A model generated the notes under the pieces. The model was not told the DNA's origin. It worked only from the letters and a program-made list of their open reading frames with translations, and made no database searches. This document shows, piece by piece, positions 30,307 to 40,400 of a stretch of 64,000 bases of DNA (its first letter is position 1; the number at the start of each line of letters is the position of its first letter). Source of the stretch: Cryobacterium sp. CG_9.6 (GTDB lineage: Bacteria > Actinomycetota > Actinomycetes > Actinomycetales > Microbacteriaceae); assembly GCF_029893365.1 (NCBI RefSeq), contig NZ_JARXUZ010000001.1, positions 2,108,001 through 2,172,000 of the forward strand, in the 5' to 3' direction. Position numbers and translations under genes: made by a program.

Positions 30307-31677
30307 CTAGCGAGCAGCCAGCTCCTCAGACACGAGGAAGGCCAGTTCGAGAGACTGCATGTGGTTCAGGCGCGGGTCGCAGAGTGACTCGTAGCGGGTC
30401 GCCAGTGCGGCCTCGTCAATGTGCTCCGAGCCACCAAGGCATTCGGTCACATCGTCACCGGTGAGTTCAACGTGGATTCCGCCCGGGTGGGTTCCCACCG
30501 CACGGTGAGCTTCAAAGAAGCCCTTCACCTCGTCCACCACATCATCAAAGCGACGTGTCTTGTAGCCGGTGGGCGTGGTGACACCGTTGCCGTGCATGGG
30601 GTCGGTGACCCACAGTGGCGTGGCGTCACTCGCCTTGATTGCCTCGAGGAGGGGCGGCAGGGCATCCCGGATCTTGCCCGCACCCATGCGGGTGATGAAG
30701 GTGAGCCTGCCGGGCTCCCGGTTCGGGTCGAGCTTGTCCACGAGGCGCAGCATGTCGTCGGCTGACGTGCTCGGGCCCAGCTTGACGCCGATGGGGTTTC
30801 GCACCCGGGACAGAAAGTCCACGTGGGCGCCGTCGAGGTCGCGCGTGCGCTCACCGATCCAGATGAAGTGCGCAGACGTGTTGAACGGCGTTCCCGTGCG
30901 CGAGTCGATGCGCGTCATGGGGCGTTCGTAGTCCATGAGGAGGCCCTCGTGGCTGGTGTAGAACTCGGTGCGCCGCATAGCCTCGAAATCGGCACCGCAC
31001 GCGATCATGAACTTAATCGCCCGGTCAATCTCTTTGGCGACCTTCTCGTACTGCTGGTTTGCCGGGTTGGCAGCAAAACCCTGGTTCCAGCTGTGCACCT
31101 GCCGGAGGTCAGCAAAACCGCCCTGGGTGAAGGCGCGAATCAGATTCAGCGTCGAGGCCGCCGTGTGGTAGCCCTTCACCAACCGGGCCGGGTCGGCCTC
31201 CCGAGACTCTGGGGTGAAGTCATAACCATTGACGATGTCACCGCGGTAAGCGGGCAATGTGACGTCACCGCGCGTTTCGAAGTCGCTCGAACGCGGCTTG
31301 GCGAACTGGCCGGCCATGCGACCCATCTTGATGACGGGCATCGATGCACCATAGGTGAGCACAACGGCCATCTGCAACACGGTCTTCACGCGGTTGCGAA
31401 TCTGGTCTGCGGTGGCGCCACTAAACGTTTCGGCGCAGTCTCCCCCCTGCAAGAGGAAGGCGTGTCCGGAGGCGGCGGCCGCGAGCCGGTCGCGCAGAAT
31501 GTCGACCTCACCGGCAAAGACGAGGGGCGGCTGGGTGGCGAGCTCTGCGGAGGCCGCGGCAACAAGGTCGGCGTCCGGCCAACTGGGCTGTTGCTTGATG
31601 GGGAGCGTACGCCAGTGATCCAGCCCGGCGACCACAGATGCTTCTGCCAACACGACCGGTTCGGTGGGGTCTACCAC
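30307..31677 (-). CDS. aroG: Class II 3-deoxy-7-phosphoheptulonate (DAHP) synthase
   Basis: First enzyme of the shikimate pathway, joining phosphoenolpyruvate and erythrose 4-phosphate. About 456 residues of the plant-like class II type normal for actinobacteria. Diagnostic segments include FLLQGGDCAETF with the metal-binding cysteine, KMGRMAGQFAKPRS, and WVTDPMHGNG near the C-terminus. The GTG at 31677 is preceded by AGGA and gives the family's normal N-terminus; the frame's upstream extension does not. It is a single-gene unit between a terminator and the acyltransferase gene. Confidence 0.95.
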   Translation of the reverse strand: MVDPTEPVVLAEASVVAGLDHWRTLPIKQQPSWPDADLVAAASAELATQPPLVFAGEVDILRDRLAAAASGHAFLLQGGDCAETFSGATADQIRNRVKTVLQMAVVLTYGASMPVIKMGRMAGQFAKPRSSDFETRGDVTLPAYRGDIVNGYDFTPESREADPARLVKGYHTAASTLNLIRAFTQGGFADLRQVHSWNQGFAANPANQQYEKVAKEIDRAIKFMIACGADFEAMRRTEFYTSHEGLLMDYERPMTRIDSRTGTPFNTSAHFIWIGERTRDLDGAHVDFLSRVRNPIGVKLGPSTSADDMLRLVDKLDPNREPGRLTFITRMGAGKIRDALPPLLEAIKASDATPLWVTDPMHGNGVTTPTGYKTRRFDDVVDEVKGFFEAHRAVGTHPGGIHVELTGDDVTECLGGSEHIDEAALATRYESLCDPRLNHMQSLELAFLVSEELAAR

Positions 31678-31782
31678 GAGATAATTCCTGTTTTCTGTCT
31701 GCGGCGCACACGAGTGAGCGCCTAAGTGGTGCGGTGCCCGCGCGGGCACAACCCAGAGTGGGCGAAGCGCAGTGCTGGCAGC

Positions 31783-32472
31783 TTATCGCGAAAGGCTGGC
31801 GCGCTTCTCCTTGACGCTCGTGGCATACACGTCCACGTACTCCTGGGTACTCAGTCGCTGCAACTCGTACATCAGCTCATCCGTCACGGACCGCAGCACG
31901 AAGCGGTCGCCCTCCATGCCCGCAAAGCGGGTGAAATCCAGCGGAGTACCCAGCACAATTCCGATGCGCCGAACCTTGGGTATGCGGGTTCCGGTGGGCA
32001 TGGCTTTCTCGGTGTCAATCATGGCCACCGGAATGACGGGAACTCCGGACTCCAGCACCATCCGGGCTACGCCGGTGCGACCGCGATACATGCGGGCGTC
32101 GGGGCTGCGGGTTCCTTCGGGGTAGATTCCAAGCACCCCGCCGGCTCCGAGCACGCGGAGTCCGGTATTCAGCGAGTCCTCCGAGGCCTTGCCGCCGGAA
32201 CGATCGATGGGGAGCTGACCCGTGGCCTTGAAAAACTGCCGTGTTGCCCAACCCTTCAGTCCCGTTCCCGTGAAGTACTCGCTCTTGGCGAGGAACACCA
32301 CACGGCGTGAGACCACGAGTGGAAGAAAGACCGAGTCGATGAAAGACAGGTGATTACTCGCCAGGATGACCCCGCCGGTTTTGGGAACGTTCTCCAGTCC
32401 CACAACCCAGGGCCGGAAAACGCCCAGCAAAAGGGGTCCGACCACAATGTTCTTCATAAACCAGTAAAACAT
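31783..32472 (-). CDS. plsC: 1-acyl-sn-glycerol-3-phosphate acyltransferase family protein
   Basis: A 229-residue membrane-associated acyltransferase that makes phosphatidic acid from lysophosphatidate. The catalytic motif is ASNHLSFIDS (NHx4D type) near residue 40, and YPEGTRS near residue 117 binds the glycerophosphate. A hydrophobic N-terminal helix would anchor it. Several paralogues are usual in actinobacteria, so the exact acceptor is unsure. It lies just downstream of the glucokinase gene on the same strand. Confidence 0.9.
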   Translation of the reverse strand: MFYWFMKNIVVGPLLLGVFRPWVVGLENVPKTGGVILASNHLSFIDSVFLPLVVSRRVVFLAKSEYFTGTGLKGWATRQFFKATGQLPIDRSGGKASEDSLNTGLRVLGAGGVLGIYPEGTRSPDARMYRGRTGVARMVLESGVPVIPVAMIDTEKAMPTGTRIPKVRRIGIVLGTPLDFTRFAGMEGDRFVLRSVTDELMYELQRLSTQEYVDVYATSVKEKRASLSR

Positions 32473-32521
32473 TGTGTGTGCTCTCCGCTCGGCTCCGTCA
32501 TGGTGGACTTAATCATCGTGC

Positions 32522-33466
32522 TCAGCGCGACGCCGCACTGCGCGCGAGGTCTGCCGCACCCACCACGCCCGCGTCGTTGACGAGCTGCGCAATTGCGAAG
32601 GTTGCTTCGGGATGATACCCCCGCGCAGGGAGGTGTTCGAGGTACGCCGCGCGGATCGGGTCAAGAAGCAGATCGCCGGCAATCGACACTCCCCCACCAA
32701 AGACGAAGACCTGAGGGTCAAGAACAGCGCCGAGACTCGCGCACGCCTCTCCCAGAGAAGCCCCCAGCCGCGCCAGCGCAGCAACCGCACCCGGATCCCC
32801 CACCTCGATGAGGTGACCAACGTCTTTTCCCGTCAGTTTTCCCTTACGCTCCTGTGCCGCCCTCAGGCCACTCCCCAGCGGACCCTCATCGGCGATCTCC
32901 CCGGCGATACGCAACAGCGCCCGGCCCGAACCGTACTGTTCGATGCATCCGCTGGCACCACAACCGCACGGCAAACCGCCCGGAACAAGGCGCAAGTGAC
33001 CCAGTTCCGCGCCGGCACCAAACCCACCGCGCAGCAGGCTGCCGTTGGCAACAATGGCGCCACCAACCCCCGTACCAATGGTGAGGGTCACCATGTCCGT
33101 GTACTCACGCCCGGCGCCATAGCGGAATTCCGCCCACCCAGCCGCATTGGCATCGTTCTCAATGAGGATCGGAAGATCGATTCTGGCCTCGAGTTTGGCG
33201 CGGAAGGGCTCGTTACGCCAGTTGATGTTCGGGGCGTAGTAGACCGTGGACTGTGCGGCGTCGATAAACCCGGCGGCGGCAACCCCCGCGGCGACCACGT
33301 TTTCCCCCGCGGCCAGATTCTCGATCATCGCCACGACAACGTCTTCAATTTCGCGCGGATCGTGCGGATTCGTGGGTTGACGATCGGAACGAAGAATGGT
33401 TCCGTTGTCGTCTACGAGAGCACCGGCAATTTTGGTGCCCCCAATATCGATTCCAATGGCGTGCAC
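32522..33466 (-). CDS. glkA: ROK family glucokinase
   Basis: Sugar kinase of 314 residues that phosphorylates glucose with ATP (or polyphosphate in some relatives). IGIDIGGTKIAGALV is the phosphate-binding N-terminus, ENDANAAGWAE contains the catalytic aspartate, and CGCGASGCIEQYGSG is the ROK zinc motif. There is no N-terminal helix-turn-helix, so it is an enzyme and not a ROK repressor. A GTG start is used. It diverges from the acyl-CoA synthetase gene, with about 170 bases between them that hold no further gene. Confidence 0.92.
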   Translation of the reverse strand: MHAIGIDIGGTKIAGALVDDNGTILRSDRQPTNPHDPREIEDVVVAMIENLAAGENVVAAGVAAAGFIDAAQSTVYYAPNINWRNEPFRAKLEARIDLPILIENDANAAGWAEFRYGAGREYTDMVTLTIGTGVGGAIVANGSLLRGGFGAGAELGHLRLVPGGLPCGCGASGCIEQYGSGRALLRIAGEIADEGPLGSGLRAAQERKGKLTGKDVGHLIEVGDPGAVAALARLGASLGEACASLGAVLDPQVFVFGGGVSIAGDLLLDPIRAAYLEHLPARGYHPEATFAIAQLVNDAGVVGAADLARSAASR

Positions 33467-33640
33467 GGTGACAACTTTCGGTGGAGGGGAGGTTCACGTG
33501 GAAGAGGGCGTGGCGACCTAGCTAGCAATCGCCGCACCACATAGAGTGTACTTAAACAGCACACCGTGCAGTGAAGCACCAGATCACCGCCAACATCTGA
33601 GCGGGAACCGAAGCTCCCCGCCGGTACCGAAGGAGTTACC

Positions 33641-35473
33641 GTGAAACAGTTCGACATGCCAGCCGTTGTCGTTGCCGATCCACAAGCCAACGCGACAGAC
33701 CTCCTCGTCGATCGCCTCGCAGCTACGCCCAACCTTGTGCTCTTTTCGCTGCCGAGCGCGAGCGGATGGCTGCCGGTTACCGTGAAGGAATTCCACGCCC
33801 AGGTCATCGCCCTCGCCAAAGGACTCGTCGCCGCGGGGATTGAGCCCGGCGACAAGATCGGTCTGGTCTGCAAGACCCGCTACGAGTGGACCCTCATCGA
33901 TTTCGCCACGTGGTTCGCCGGAGCAGTCCTCGTGCCCGTCTATGACACGAGCTCACCGAGCCAGGTTCAGTGGAACCTCAGCGACTCGGGGGCAACATCC
34001 GTCATTCTCGAAACCGCCGATCACTTCGCGCGGTTCGATGAGGTGCACCCTGACCTTCCCGAGGTCACCAAGGTCTGGCAGATCGATCTCGGCGACCTCG
34101 ACAAACTCGTGGCCGGTGGAGTGGACGTGCCCGACGCCGAAATCGAGCGTCGTCGCAACATCGCCGTTGCTGATGACATGGCTACCCTCATCTACACCTC
34201 CGGTTCAACGGGGCGGCCCAAGGGGTGCGTGCTCACGCACGCAAACTTCGTGGAGACCAGTCGCAATGCCGCAATCGCGCTCAAGGAAGTTCTGACCGAC
34301 CCGAACGGCGCATCCACTCTGCTGTTCATCACCACAGCGCATATCTTTGCCCGGTTCATTGCCGTGCTCTGCGTCCATGCCGGCGTGCGGGTGGGACATC
34401 AGCCCGACACCCGCCAGCTCCTTCCCTCCCTGGGCAGCTTCAAGCCCACCTTCCTGCTGGCCGTGCCGCGCGTCTTTGAGAAGGTATACAACTCCGCCGG
34501 CCAGAAGGCCGAAGCCGGTGGCAAGGGCAAGATCTTCAAGGCAGCCGTTGCGGTGGCCGTGGCCCATTCCAAGGCAGTTCAAGCCGGCGAATCGATTCCC
34601 CTCGGAATGAAGATTAAGTTTGCCCTCTTTGACCGGCTCGTCTACAGCAAGCTCCGCGAGGCCATGGGCGGCAACGTTCGTTACGCCGTCTCTGGATCAG
34701 CCCCGCTCGGCGCGCACCTCGGACACTTCTTCCACAGCCTCGGAATCGTCATTCTCGAAGGCTATGGACTCACCGAAACCACAGCGCCGGCCACGGTCAG
34801 CCTCGCTACCCGGTCGAAGATCGGCACGGTTGGTCCGCCTCTCCCCGGGGTCTCCGTACGTGTGATGGACGACGGTGAAATCCAGGTGAAGGGTGTGAAC
34901 GTCTTCAAGGAGTACTGGAAGAACCCGCAGGCCACTGCAGACACGTTCGATGACGGGTGGCTGAAGACCGGAGACATTGGTCAGTTCGACGATGACGGGT
35001 TCCTCACCATCACGGGTCGTAAGAAAGAGATCCTCGTGACGGCCGGCGGCAAGAACGTGGCACCAGCCGCGCTCGAAGATCCCATCCGCTCCAACCCTCT
35101 CGTGGGCCAGGTGATCGTGGTCGGAGACCAGAAGCCGTTTATCGCCGCCATCATCACCCTCGATCCGGACATGCTGCCCGTATGGCTCAACAACAACAAG
35201 GGCGACGCCGGAATGACCCTCGCTGAAGCTGCCGTGAGCGTTCTGGTTTTGGCTGAGGTGCAACGCGCCATTGACCGGGCCAACGAAACCGTGTCTCGTG
35301 CAGAGTCCATCCGCAAATTCGTGGTGCTCCCGATCGAGCTCACGGAAGAGAGCGGACACCTCACCCCCAAGATGAGCATCAAGCGCAACATCATTGTGCG
35401 GGACTTCGCCGATGAGATCGATCGGCTCTATGCCGGGGCACCGATCACGGAGGGCTTCTCACTGCGTGGCTAG
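33641..35473 (+). CDS. Long-chain fatty-acid--CoA ligase (AMP-forming)
   Basis: Adenylate-forming enzyme of 610 residues that activates fatty acids through acyl-AMP. LIYTSGSTGRPKG near residue 185 is the ATP loop, GYGLTETTAPAT near 375 the acyl-AMP segment, and TGDIGQFDDDGFLTITGRKKE near 445-465 the hinge and C-terminal domain with the catalytic Lys near its end. Closest in style to the FadD15 group of actinobacteria. AAGGAG seven bases before the GTG supports the start. Confidence 0.93.
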   Translation: MKQFDMPAVVVADPQANATDLLVDRLAATPNLVLFSLPSASGWLPVTVKEFHAQVIALAKGLVAAGIEPGDKIGLVCKTRYEWTLIDFATWFAGAVLVPVYDTSSPSQVQWNLSDSGATSVILETADHFARFDEVHPDLPEVTKVWQIDLGDLDKLVAGGVDVPDAEIERRRNIAVADDMATLIYTSGSTGRPKGCVLTHANFVETSRNAAIALKEVLTDPNGASTLLFITTAHIFARFIAVLCVHAGVRVGHQPDTRQLLPSLGSFKPTFLLAVPRVFEKVYNSAGQKAEAGGKGKIFKAAVAVAVAHSKAVQAGESIPLGMKIKFALFDRLVYSKLREAMGGNVRYAVSGSAPLGAHLGHFFHSLGIVILEGYGLTETTAPATVSLATRSKIGTVGPPLPGVSVRVMDDGEIQVKGVNVFKEYWKNPQATADTFDDGWLKTGDIGQFDDDGFLTITGRKKEILVTAGGKNVAPAALEDPIRSNPLVGQVIVVGDQKPFIAAIITLDPDMLPVWLNNNKGDAGMTLAEAAVSVLVLAEVQRAIDRANETVSRAESIRKFVVLPIELTEESGHLTPKMSIKRNIIVRDFADEIDRLYAGAPITEGFSLRG

Positions 35474-35486
35474 TGCGCGTGGTTAG

Positions 35487-35978
35487 CTAGAACCAGGTGG
35501 ACTCGCGAATCTCCTTCATGGCCGCGCGGCGGTTCTCCTTGTCGAGCCGGTCGAGGTACAGCAGGCCATCCAGGTGATCCGTCTCGTGCTGGAGTGCCTG
35601 GGCCATGATGCCGGTGCCAGATAGTTCTTGTGCTTCGCCATCGAGGTTGATGCCGGTCGCCCGCGCGAACGGATAGCGCTTAGTGGGGTACCAGAGTCCC
35701 GGAACTGAGAGACAGCCCTCGTCGATCAGCTCCGGCTCTCCGGACAGCTCCACAATGGTGGGGTTGAGTAGGTATCCCACGTCCCCGTCCACGTTGTAAC
35801 TGAAGGCACGCAGGTTGACACCGATCTGTGAGGCCGCGACACCGGCACGCCCTGGCAGACGAACGCTGTCCACGAGGTCCTGCACCAGACTGCGGACCCG
35901 GTCGTCAATAACGACGATCGGGTCGGACACGGTCTTTAGCACGGGATCTCCGAAGAGACGAATCTGGCGCTCAGGCAC
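35487..35978 (-). CDS. def: Peptide deformylase
   Basis: Metalloenzyme of 163 residues that removes the formyl group from new proteins. All three motifs are present: AGVAASQIGV (usual form G-x-G-x-A-A-x-Q), EGCLSVPG with the metal-binding cysteine, and QHETDHLDGLL with the HExxH metal site. A GTG start follows GGAAG. A 16-bp tandem repeat lies directly upstream. No fmt gene is next to it. Confidence 0.95.
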   Translation of the reverse strand: MPERQIRLFGDPVLKTVSDPIVVIDDRVRSLVQDLVDSVRLPGRAGVAASQIGVNLRAFSYNVDGDVGYLLNPTIVELSGEPELIDEGCLSVPGLWYPTKRYPFARATGINLDGEAQELSGTGIMAQALQHETDHLDGLLYLDRLDKENRRAAMKEIRESTWF

Positions 35979-36000
35979 AGTAGGACTTCCAATTCTGATT

Positions 36001-36048
36001 GTGAAGAATTCTGCTGGTGAAGAATCCTGTTGGTGAAAAATCCTGCTG
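36001..36048. repeat. 16-bp tandem repeat between the MinD-like gene and def
   Basis: Three units of 16 bases start at 36001, 36017 and 36033 (gtgaagaattctgctg and variants). Part of a fourth follows (gtgatttag), and a fragment precedes (aattctgatt). The array fills most of the 75-base gap, upstream of the deformylase start, so it may affect its 5' leader. Confidence 0.85.
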
Positions 36049-36053
36049 GTGAT

Positions 36054-37409
36054 TTAGAGGGTGCGCCGAGCCGGAAGCCCCTCGACCACGAGAGCAGCCA
36101 GAGTTCGAGCCGCAAGCCGGGTGATCGGTTTGAGGTCAGCGTAGGACACGGCGCTCCCCGCAGCGAGTTGCGGGTCGTAGGGAATGCGCACGATTTCTCG
36201 AACACGAGATCGAAAGTGCGCTTCGATCTCCTCGAGTCGCACCAGGTTCGTGCCCTGAGTGGCCGTATTGAGAGCAACGACGGCATTCTTCACGAGGTCC
36301 CTGTACCCGTTGGCATCGAGCCAGGTGAGGGTTTCGGAAGCCAGTCGAGCCTCGTCGACGCTGCCACCGGACACGATGACAATCGAATCCGCGCGACGGA
36401 GCGTGGCGCGCATCACGGAGTGCACGATTCCGGTACCGCAATCGGTCAGCGCCACTGAGTAGTAGCGCGCCGCAAGATCTGCCACCACGTTGTAATCGTT
36501 CTCGTCGAAGGCCTCGGAGAGCATCGGGTCGGTGTCCGACGCGAGAATGTCGAGTCTCGTCTCATCGCGAGACACGAGGGTCGAGAAGTCGGTGAAATTT
36601 CCAATGGATGCGGCACGCCGCACCACATCCCGCACGGTCGACGTGGTCTGCTGGGTGACGCGTTCGGAGAGGGTCCCCCGGTCTGGGTTGGCATCAATGG
36701 CGATGATGCGATCATCACGCGCGTCGGCGAGAGCCATGCCGAGGAGAGTCGTGACCGTCGTCTTACCCACACCACCCTTGCGGGTGAGAATGGGCACGAA
36801 ACGCGTCCCGCCCTCAAACTGCCGGCGAATGCGGTCATCGAGAGCGGTCGTGGCTCGAACGGCGGCCGAATCGCCGAGATTCACCAGGTGCAGGGTGGCC
36901 GCATAGAGGAACTGGTTCCACCCGCCACGAGGTGCGCGCCTGGTATTGGGATTGACGGCCAGAAGTCGTTCGGGTGTGAGCATGGCGGCCGACTCCGGCT
37001 GCACGGCAAAGTCGGCGTCACCGCTCTGGCCGTCACCGGAGGCGAGGCGGGAGCGGTCTCGGCGCACCGACACGGCGGCATCCGCCTTGCCTCGCACCGG
37101 TGTCACCGACGCGACGCTCGCCGCGCTGGTGGCGGAACTGGCACGAACAGGTTGCGGTGTTGCCGACGTGCTGATTTCAATCGTGTGGGTGGACAGCTGG
37201 CCAGCGCCGTGCGGAGCACTGACTGGAGCGCTGATCGGCGCACTGATCGGAGCTGTCAGACTGGTCGGCACGACACTCGCTAAGTCGTCCACGGTGTGTG
37301 GCGGAAGGTCGCTGTGATACTGATCGGCAGCGCTGTCCTGCGTTCCGGGAGTACCCGACGCGGACGGCACCACCGTCGTGTCGTCCGCACCTTCATTTTT
37401 TTCTGCCAC
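36054..37409 (-). CDS. MinD/ParA-like ATPase with long disordered N-terminal region
   Basis: A 451-residue protein. The first about 195 residues are low complexity (Ser/Ala/Pro/Thr), including a tandem SAPISAPISAPVSAP stretch coded by 12-bp repeats. The ATPase domain follows with a deviant Walker A, LTRKGGVGKTTVTTLLGMAL, and IIAIDANPDRGTL as next motif. Such fusions are common in actinobacteria, often annotated as MinD-like or type VII secretion related, but no secretion genes are near. The role is unknown. AAGGAAG precedes the GTG start. It lies 32 bases after the pyruvate carboxylase gene on the same strand. Confidence 0.75.
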   Translation of the reverse strand: MAEKNEGADDTTVVPSASGTPGTQDSAADQYHSDLPPHTVDDLASVVPTSLTAPISAPISAPVSAPHGAGQLSTHTIEISTSATPQPVRASSATSAASVASVTPVRGKADAAVSVRRDRSRLASGDGQSGDADFAVQPESAAMLTPERLLAVNPNTRRAPRGGWNQFLYAATLHLVNLGDSAAVRATTALDDRIRRQFEGGTRFVPILTRKGGVGKTTVTTLLGMALADARDDRIIAIDANPDRGTLSERVTQQTTSTVRDVVRRAASIGNFTDFSTLVSRDETRLDILASDTDPMLSEAFDENDYNVVADLAARYYSVALTDCGTGIVHSVMRATLRRADSIVIVSGGSVDEARLASETLTWLDANGYRDLVKNAVVALNTATQGTNLVRLEEIEAHFRSRVREIVRIPYDPQLAAGSAVSYADLKPITRLAARTLAALVVEGLPARRTL

Positions 37410-37441
37410 AGTCGTGTCTTCCTTGATCAGCGGGTTGGAGC

Positions 37442-40400
37442 CTAGCGCGGACGAACCACGACGAGCAGATCGCCGGCATCAACCTGCTGGGTTGCCGGAA
37501 TGGCGACACGCTCGATGTACCCGGCGATCGGGGACGTGATCGCCGCCTCCATCTTCATGGCCTCGATGCTCGCCACCGCTTGGCCGGCCGTGACCTCGGC
37601 ACCCTCCTCCACCTTCAGGGTGACCACACCGGAGAACGGTGCCGCAATCTGGCCGGGCTGGTTGGCATCCGCTTTCTCTGCAACACGTGCTTCGACCGTG
37701 ATGCTGCGGTCGCGCACGAACACCGGGCGCAGCTGACCATTGAGCATGATCATGACGGTGCGCATGCCCTTGTCATCGGCTTCACCAATGGCTTCCAGGC
37801 CCACATAGAGGCGCACACCCTGAGCGATGTCCACGGCGTGCTCCTGACCCTGCTGCAGGCCATAGAGGTAGTCGACCGTGTCGATCACCGAGAGATCCCC
37901 GAAAAGCTCGCGGATCTGCTCGAACTGGCGGGTCGGTGCCGGGAAGAGCAACTGGTTGAGCATGGTGCGACGGGTGGTGCTCTCCATGTTCAGCGCGGTG
38001 CGCTCCGCCTCGGAGATCTCAGTGACGCCCACACGAATCGTGCGGCCGGCAAGCACCTTGGTGCGGAAGGGTTCTGGCCAGCCACCGGGCAGGTCGCCCA
38101 GTTCACCGGCCATGAAGCCCACGACGGAGTCGGGAACATCGTACTTGTCGGGGTTGGCTTCAAAATCGGCCGGATCGGCCTTCACCGCGGCGAGGTACAG
38201 CGCGAGGTCACCGACAACCTTGGACGACGGCGTGACCTTGGGAACACGCCCGAGGATCTTGTTTGCCGCGGCATACATGTCCTCGATCAGTTCGAAGTGG
38301 TCGGAGAGCCCCAGCGCGACGGCCTGCGTGCGCAGGTTCGACAGCTGGCCACCGGGGATCTCGTGCGTGTATACGCGGCCGGTGGGCGCCGACAGTCCGG
38401 ACTCGAAGGGCCGGTACACGTTGCGCACGGCCTCCCAGTACGGTTCGAGGTCGGTGACGCTCGTGAGGGAAATCCCCGTGTCACGCTCAGTGTGGGCAAG
38501 GGCCGCAACGAGTGAGGATGCCGACGGCTGGCTGGTCGTGCCGGCCATCGGTGCGCTGGCCACGTCCACGGCGTCTGCCCCGGCGCGAGCGGCGGCGAGA
38601 AGCGTCGCCAGCTGGCCACCAGGCGTGTCGTGAGTGTGCACGTGAACCGGAAGGTCAAAACGCTCCCGGAAGGCCGCGACAAGCTTTTCAGCGGCGCTCG
38701 GACGCAACAGTCCGGCCATGTCCTTGATGGCGAGCACGTGAGCGCCCGACTCCACAATCTGGTCGGCGAGGCGCAGGTAGTAATCGAGGGTGTAGAGGTC
38801 CTCCGCCGGGTTCAGCAGGTCACCGGTGTAGCACACGGCCACTTCGGCAATGGAGGTTCCCGTGGCAAGAACGGCGTCGATGGCCGGGCGCATCTGCGAC
38901 ACGTCGTTAAGCGCATCAAAGATGCGGAAGATGTCAACGCCGGTATCTGCGGCTTCGCGCACGAAGGCATCCGTCACCTCGGTGGGGTACGGGGTGTAGC
39001 CCACCGTGTTGCGACCGCGCAGGAGCATCTGAATGTTGATGTTGGGGAGGGCCTCGCGGAGCGCGGCAAGGCGCTCCCACGGGTCTTCACCGAGAAAACG
39101 GAGAGCAACGTCATAGGTGGCTCCTCCCCAGGCTTCCACCGACAAAAGCTGCGGGGTGAGCCGTGCCACGTAGGGCGCCACAGCCACCAAATCCTTGGTG
39201 CGCACTCGCGTGGCCAGGAGGGACTGGTGGGCGTCTCGGAACGTCGTGTCCGTGACGGCCAGAGCTGTCTGGGCGCGCAGGGCGGCGGCGAACTTGGTGG
39301 GGCCCAGCAGCTGAAGCTGCTGACGCGATCCGCTCGGGGCTGCCACGCTCAGGTCGAGGGCGGGAAGTTTTGCTGCCGGGCTGACGGTGGTGGTCGCCGC
39401 TCCGTTCGGCTGGTTCACCGTGACGTCGGCGAGCCAGTTGACGATCTTCGTTCCACGGTCCTTCGAGGCTGCAATACGCAGCAGCTCCGGTCGCTCATCA
39501 ATGAAGGAGGTGCTCACGTCGCCCGCCGCGAAATCGGCATCGTCGAGCACGGCCTGCAGGAACGAGATGTTCGTCGACACTCCGCGAATACGGAATTCGG
39601 CGAGGGCACGCTTGGAACGCATCACCGCACTGGCGTAATCGCGGCCACGGCAGGTGAGCTTGGCGAGCATTGAGTCGAAGTGCGGGCTGATCTGGGTGCC
39701 GGGGTTGATCGTTCCACCATCCAGGCGGATGCCGGCGCCACCGGGCGAGCGATAGGTGGTGATCTTTCCCGTGTCGGGTCGGAAACCGGCCGTGGGGTCT
39801 TCGGTGGTGATGCGGCACTGCAGCGCGGCGCCGCGAAGCTTGATCTTGTCCTGGGTGAGGCCAAGTTCTTCGAGGGTCTCCCCCGCCGCAATGCGGATCT
39901 GGGACTGAACCAGGTCAATGTCGGTGACCTCTTCGGTGACGGTGTGCTCCACCTGAATGCGTGGGTTCATCTCAATGAACACGTGCTGGCCGGCGCGTTC
40001 GCCCACGGTGTCGAGCAGGAATTCCACGGTTCCCGCGTTGACGTACCCAATAGAACGAGCGAACTTAATGGCGTCGGCGTAAAGCTTGACGCGAATTTCG
40101 TCGCTCAGGTTCGGGGCCGGCGCAATTTCGATGACCTTCTGGTGGCGACGCTGCACGGAGCAGTCGCGCTCGAAGAGGTGCACGGTCTCACCCGTGGCAT
40201 CAGCGAGAATCTGAACCTCGATGTGACGTGGACGCAGAACCGCGGCTTCGAGGAACATTGTCGGGTCACCGAAGGCACTGTTCGCCTCACGCATGGCCTC
40301 TTCGAGGGCGCCGCGCAGCTGAGACTTGGTCTCGACACGGCGCATTCCGCGCCCACCACCGCCGGCGACTGCCTTGGCGAAGATCGGGAACCCGATCTCA

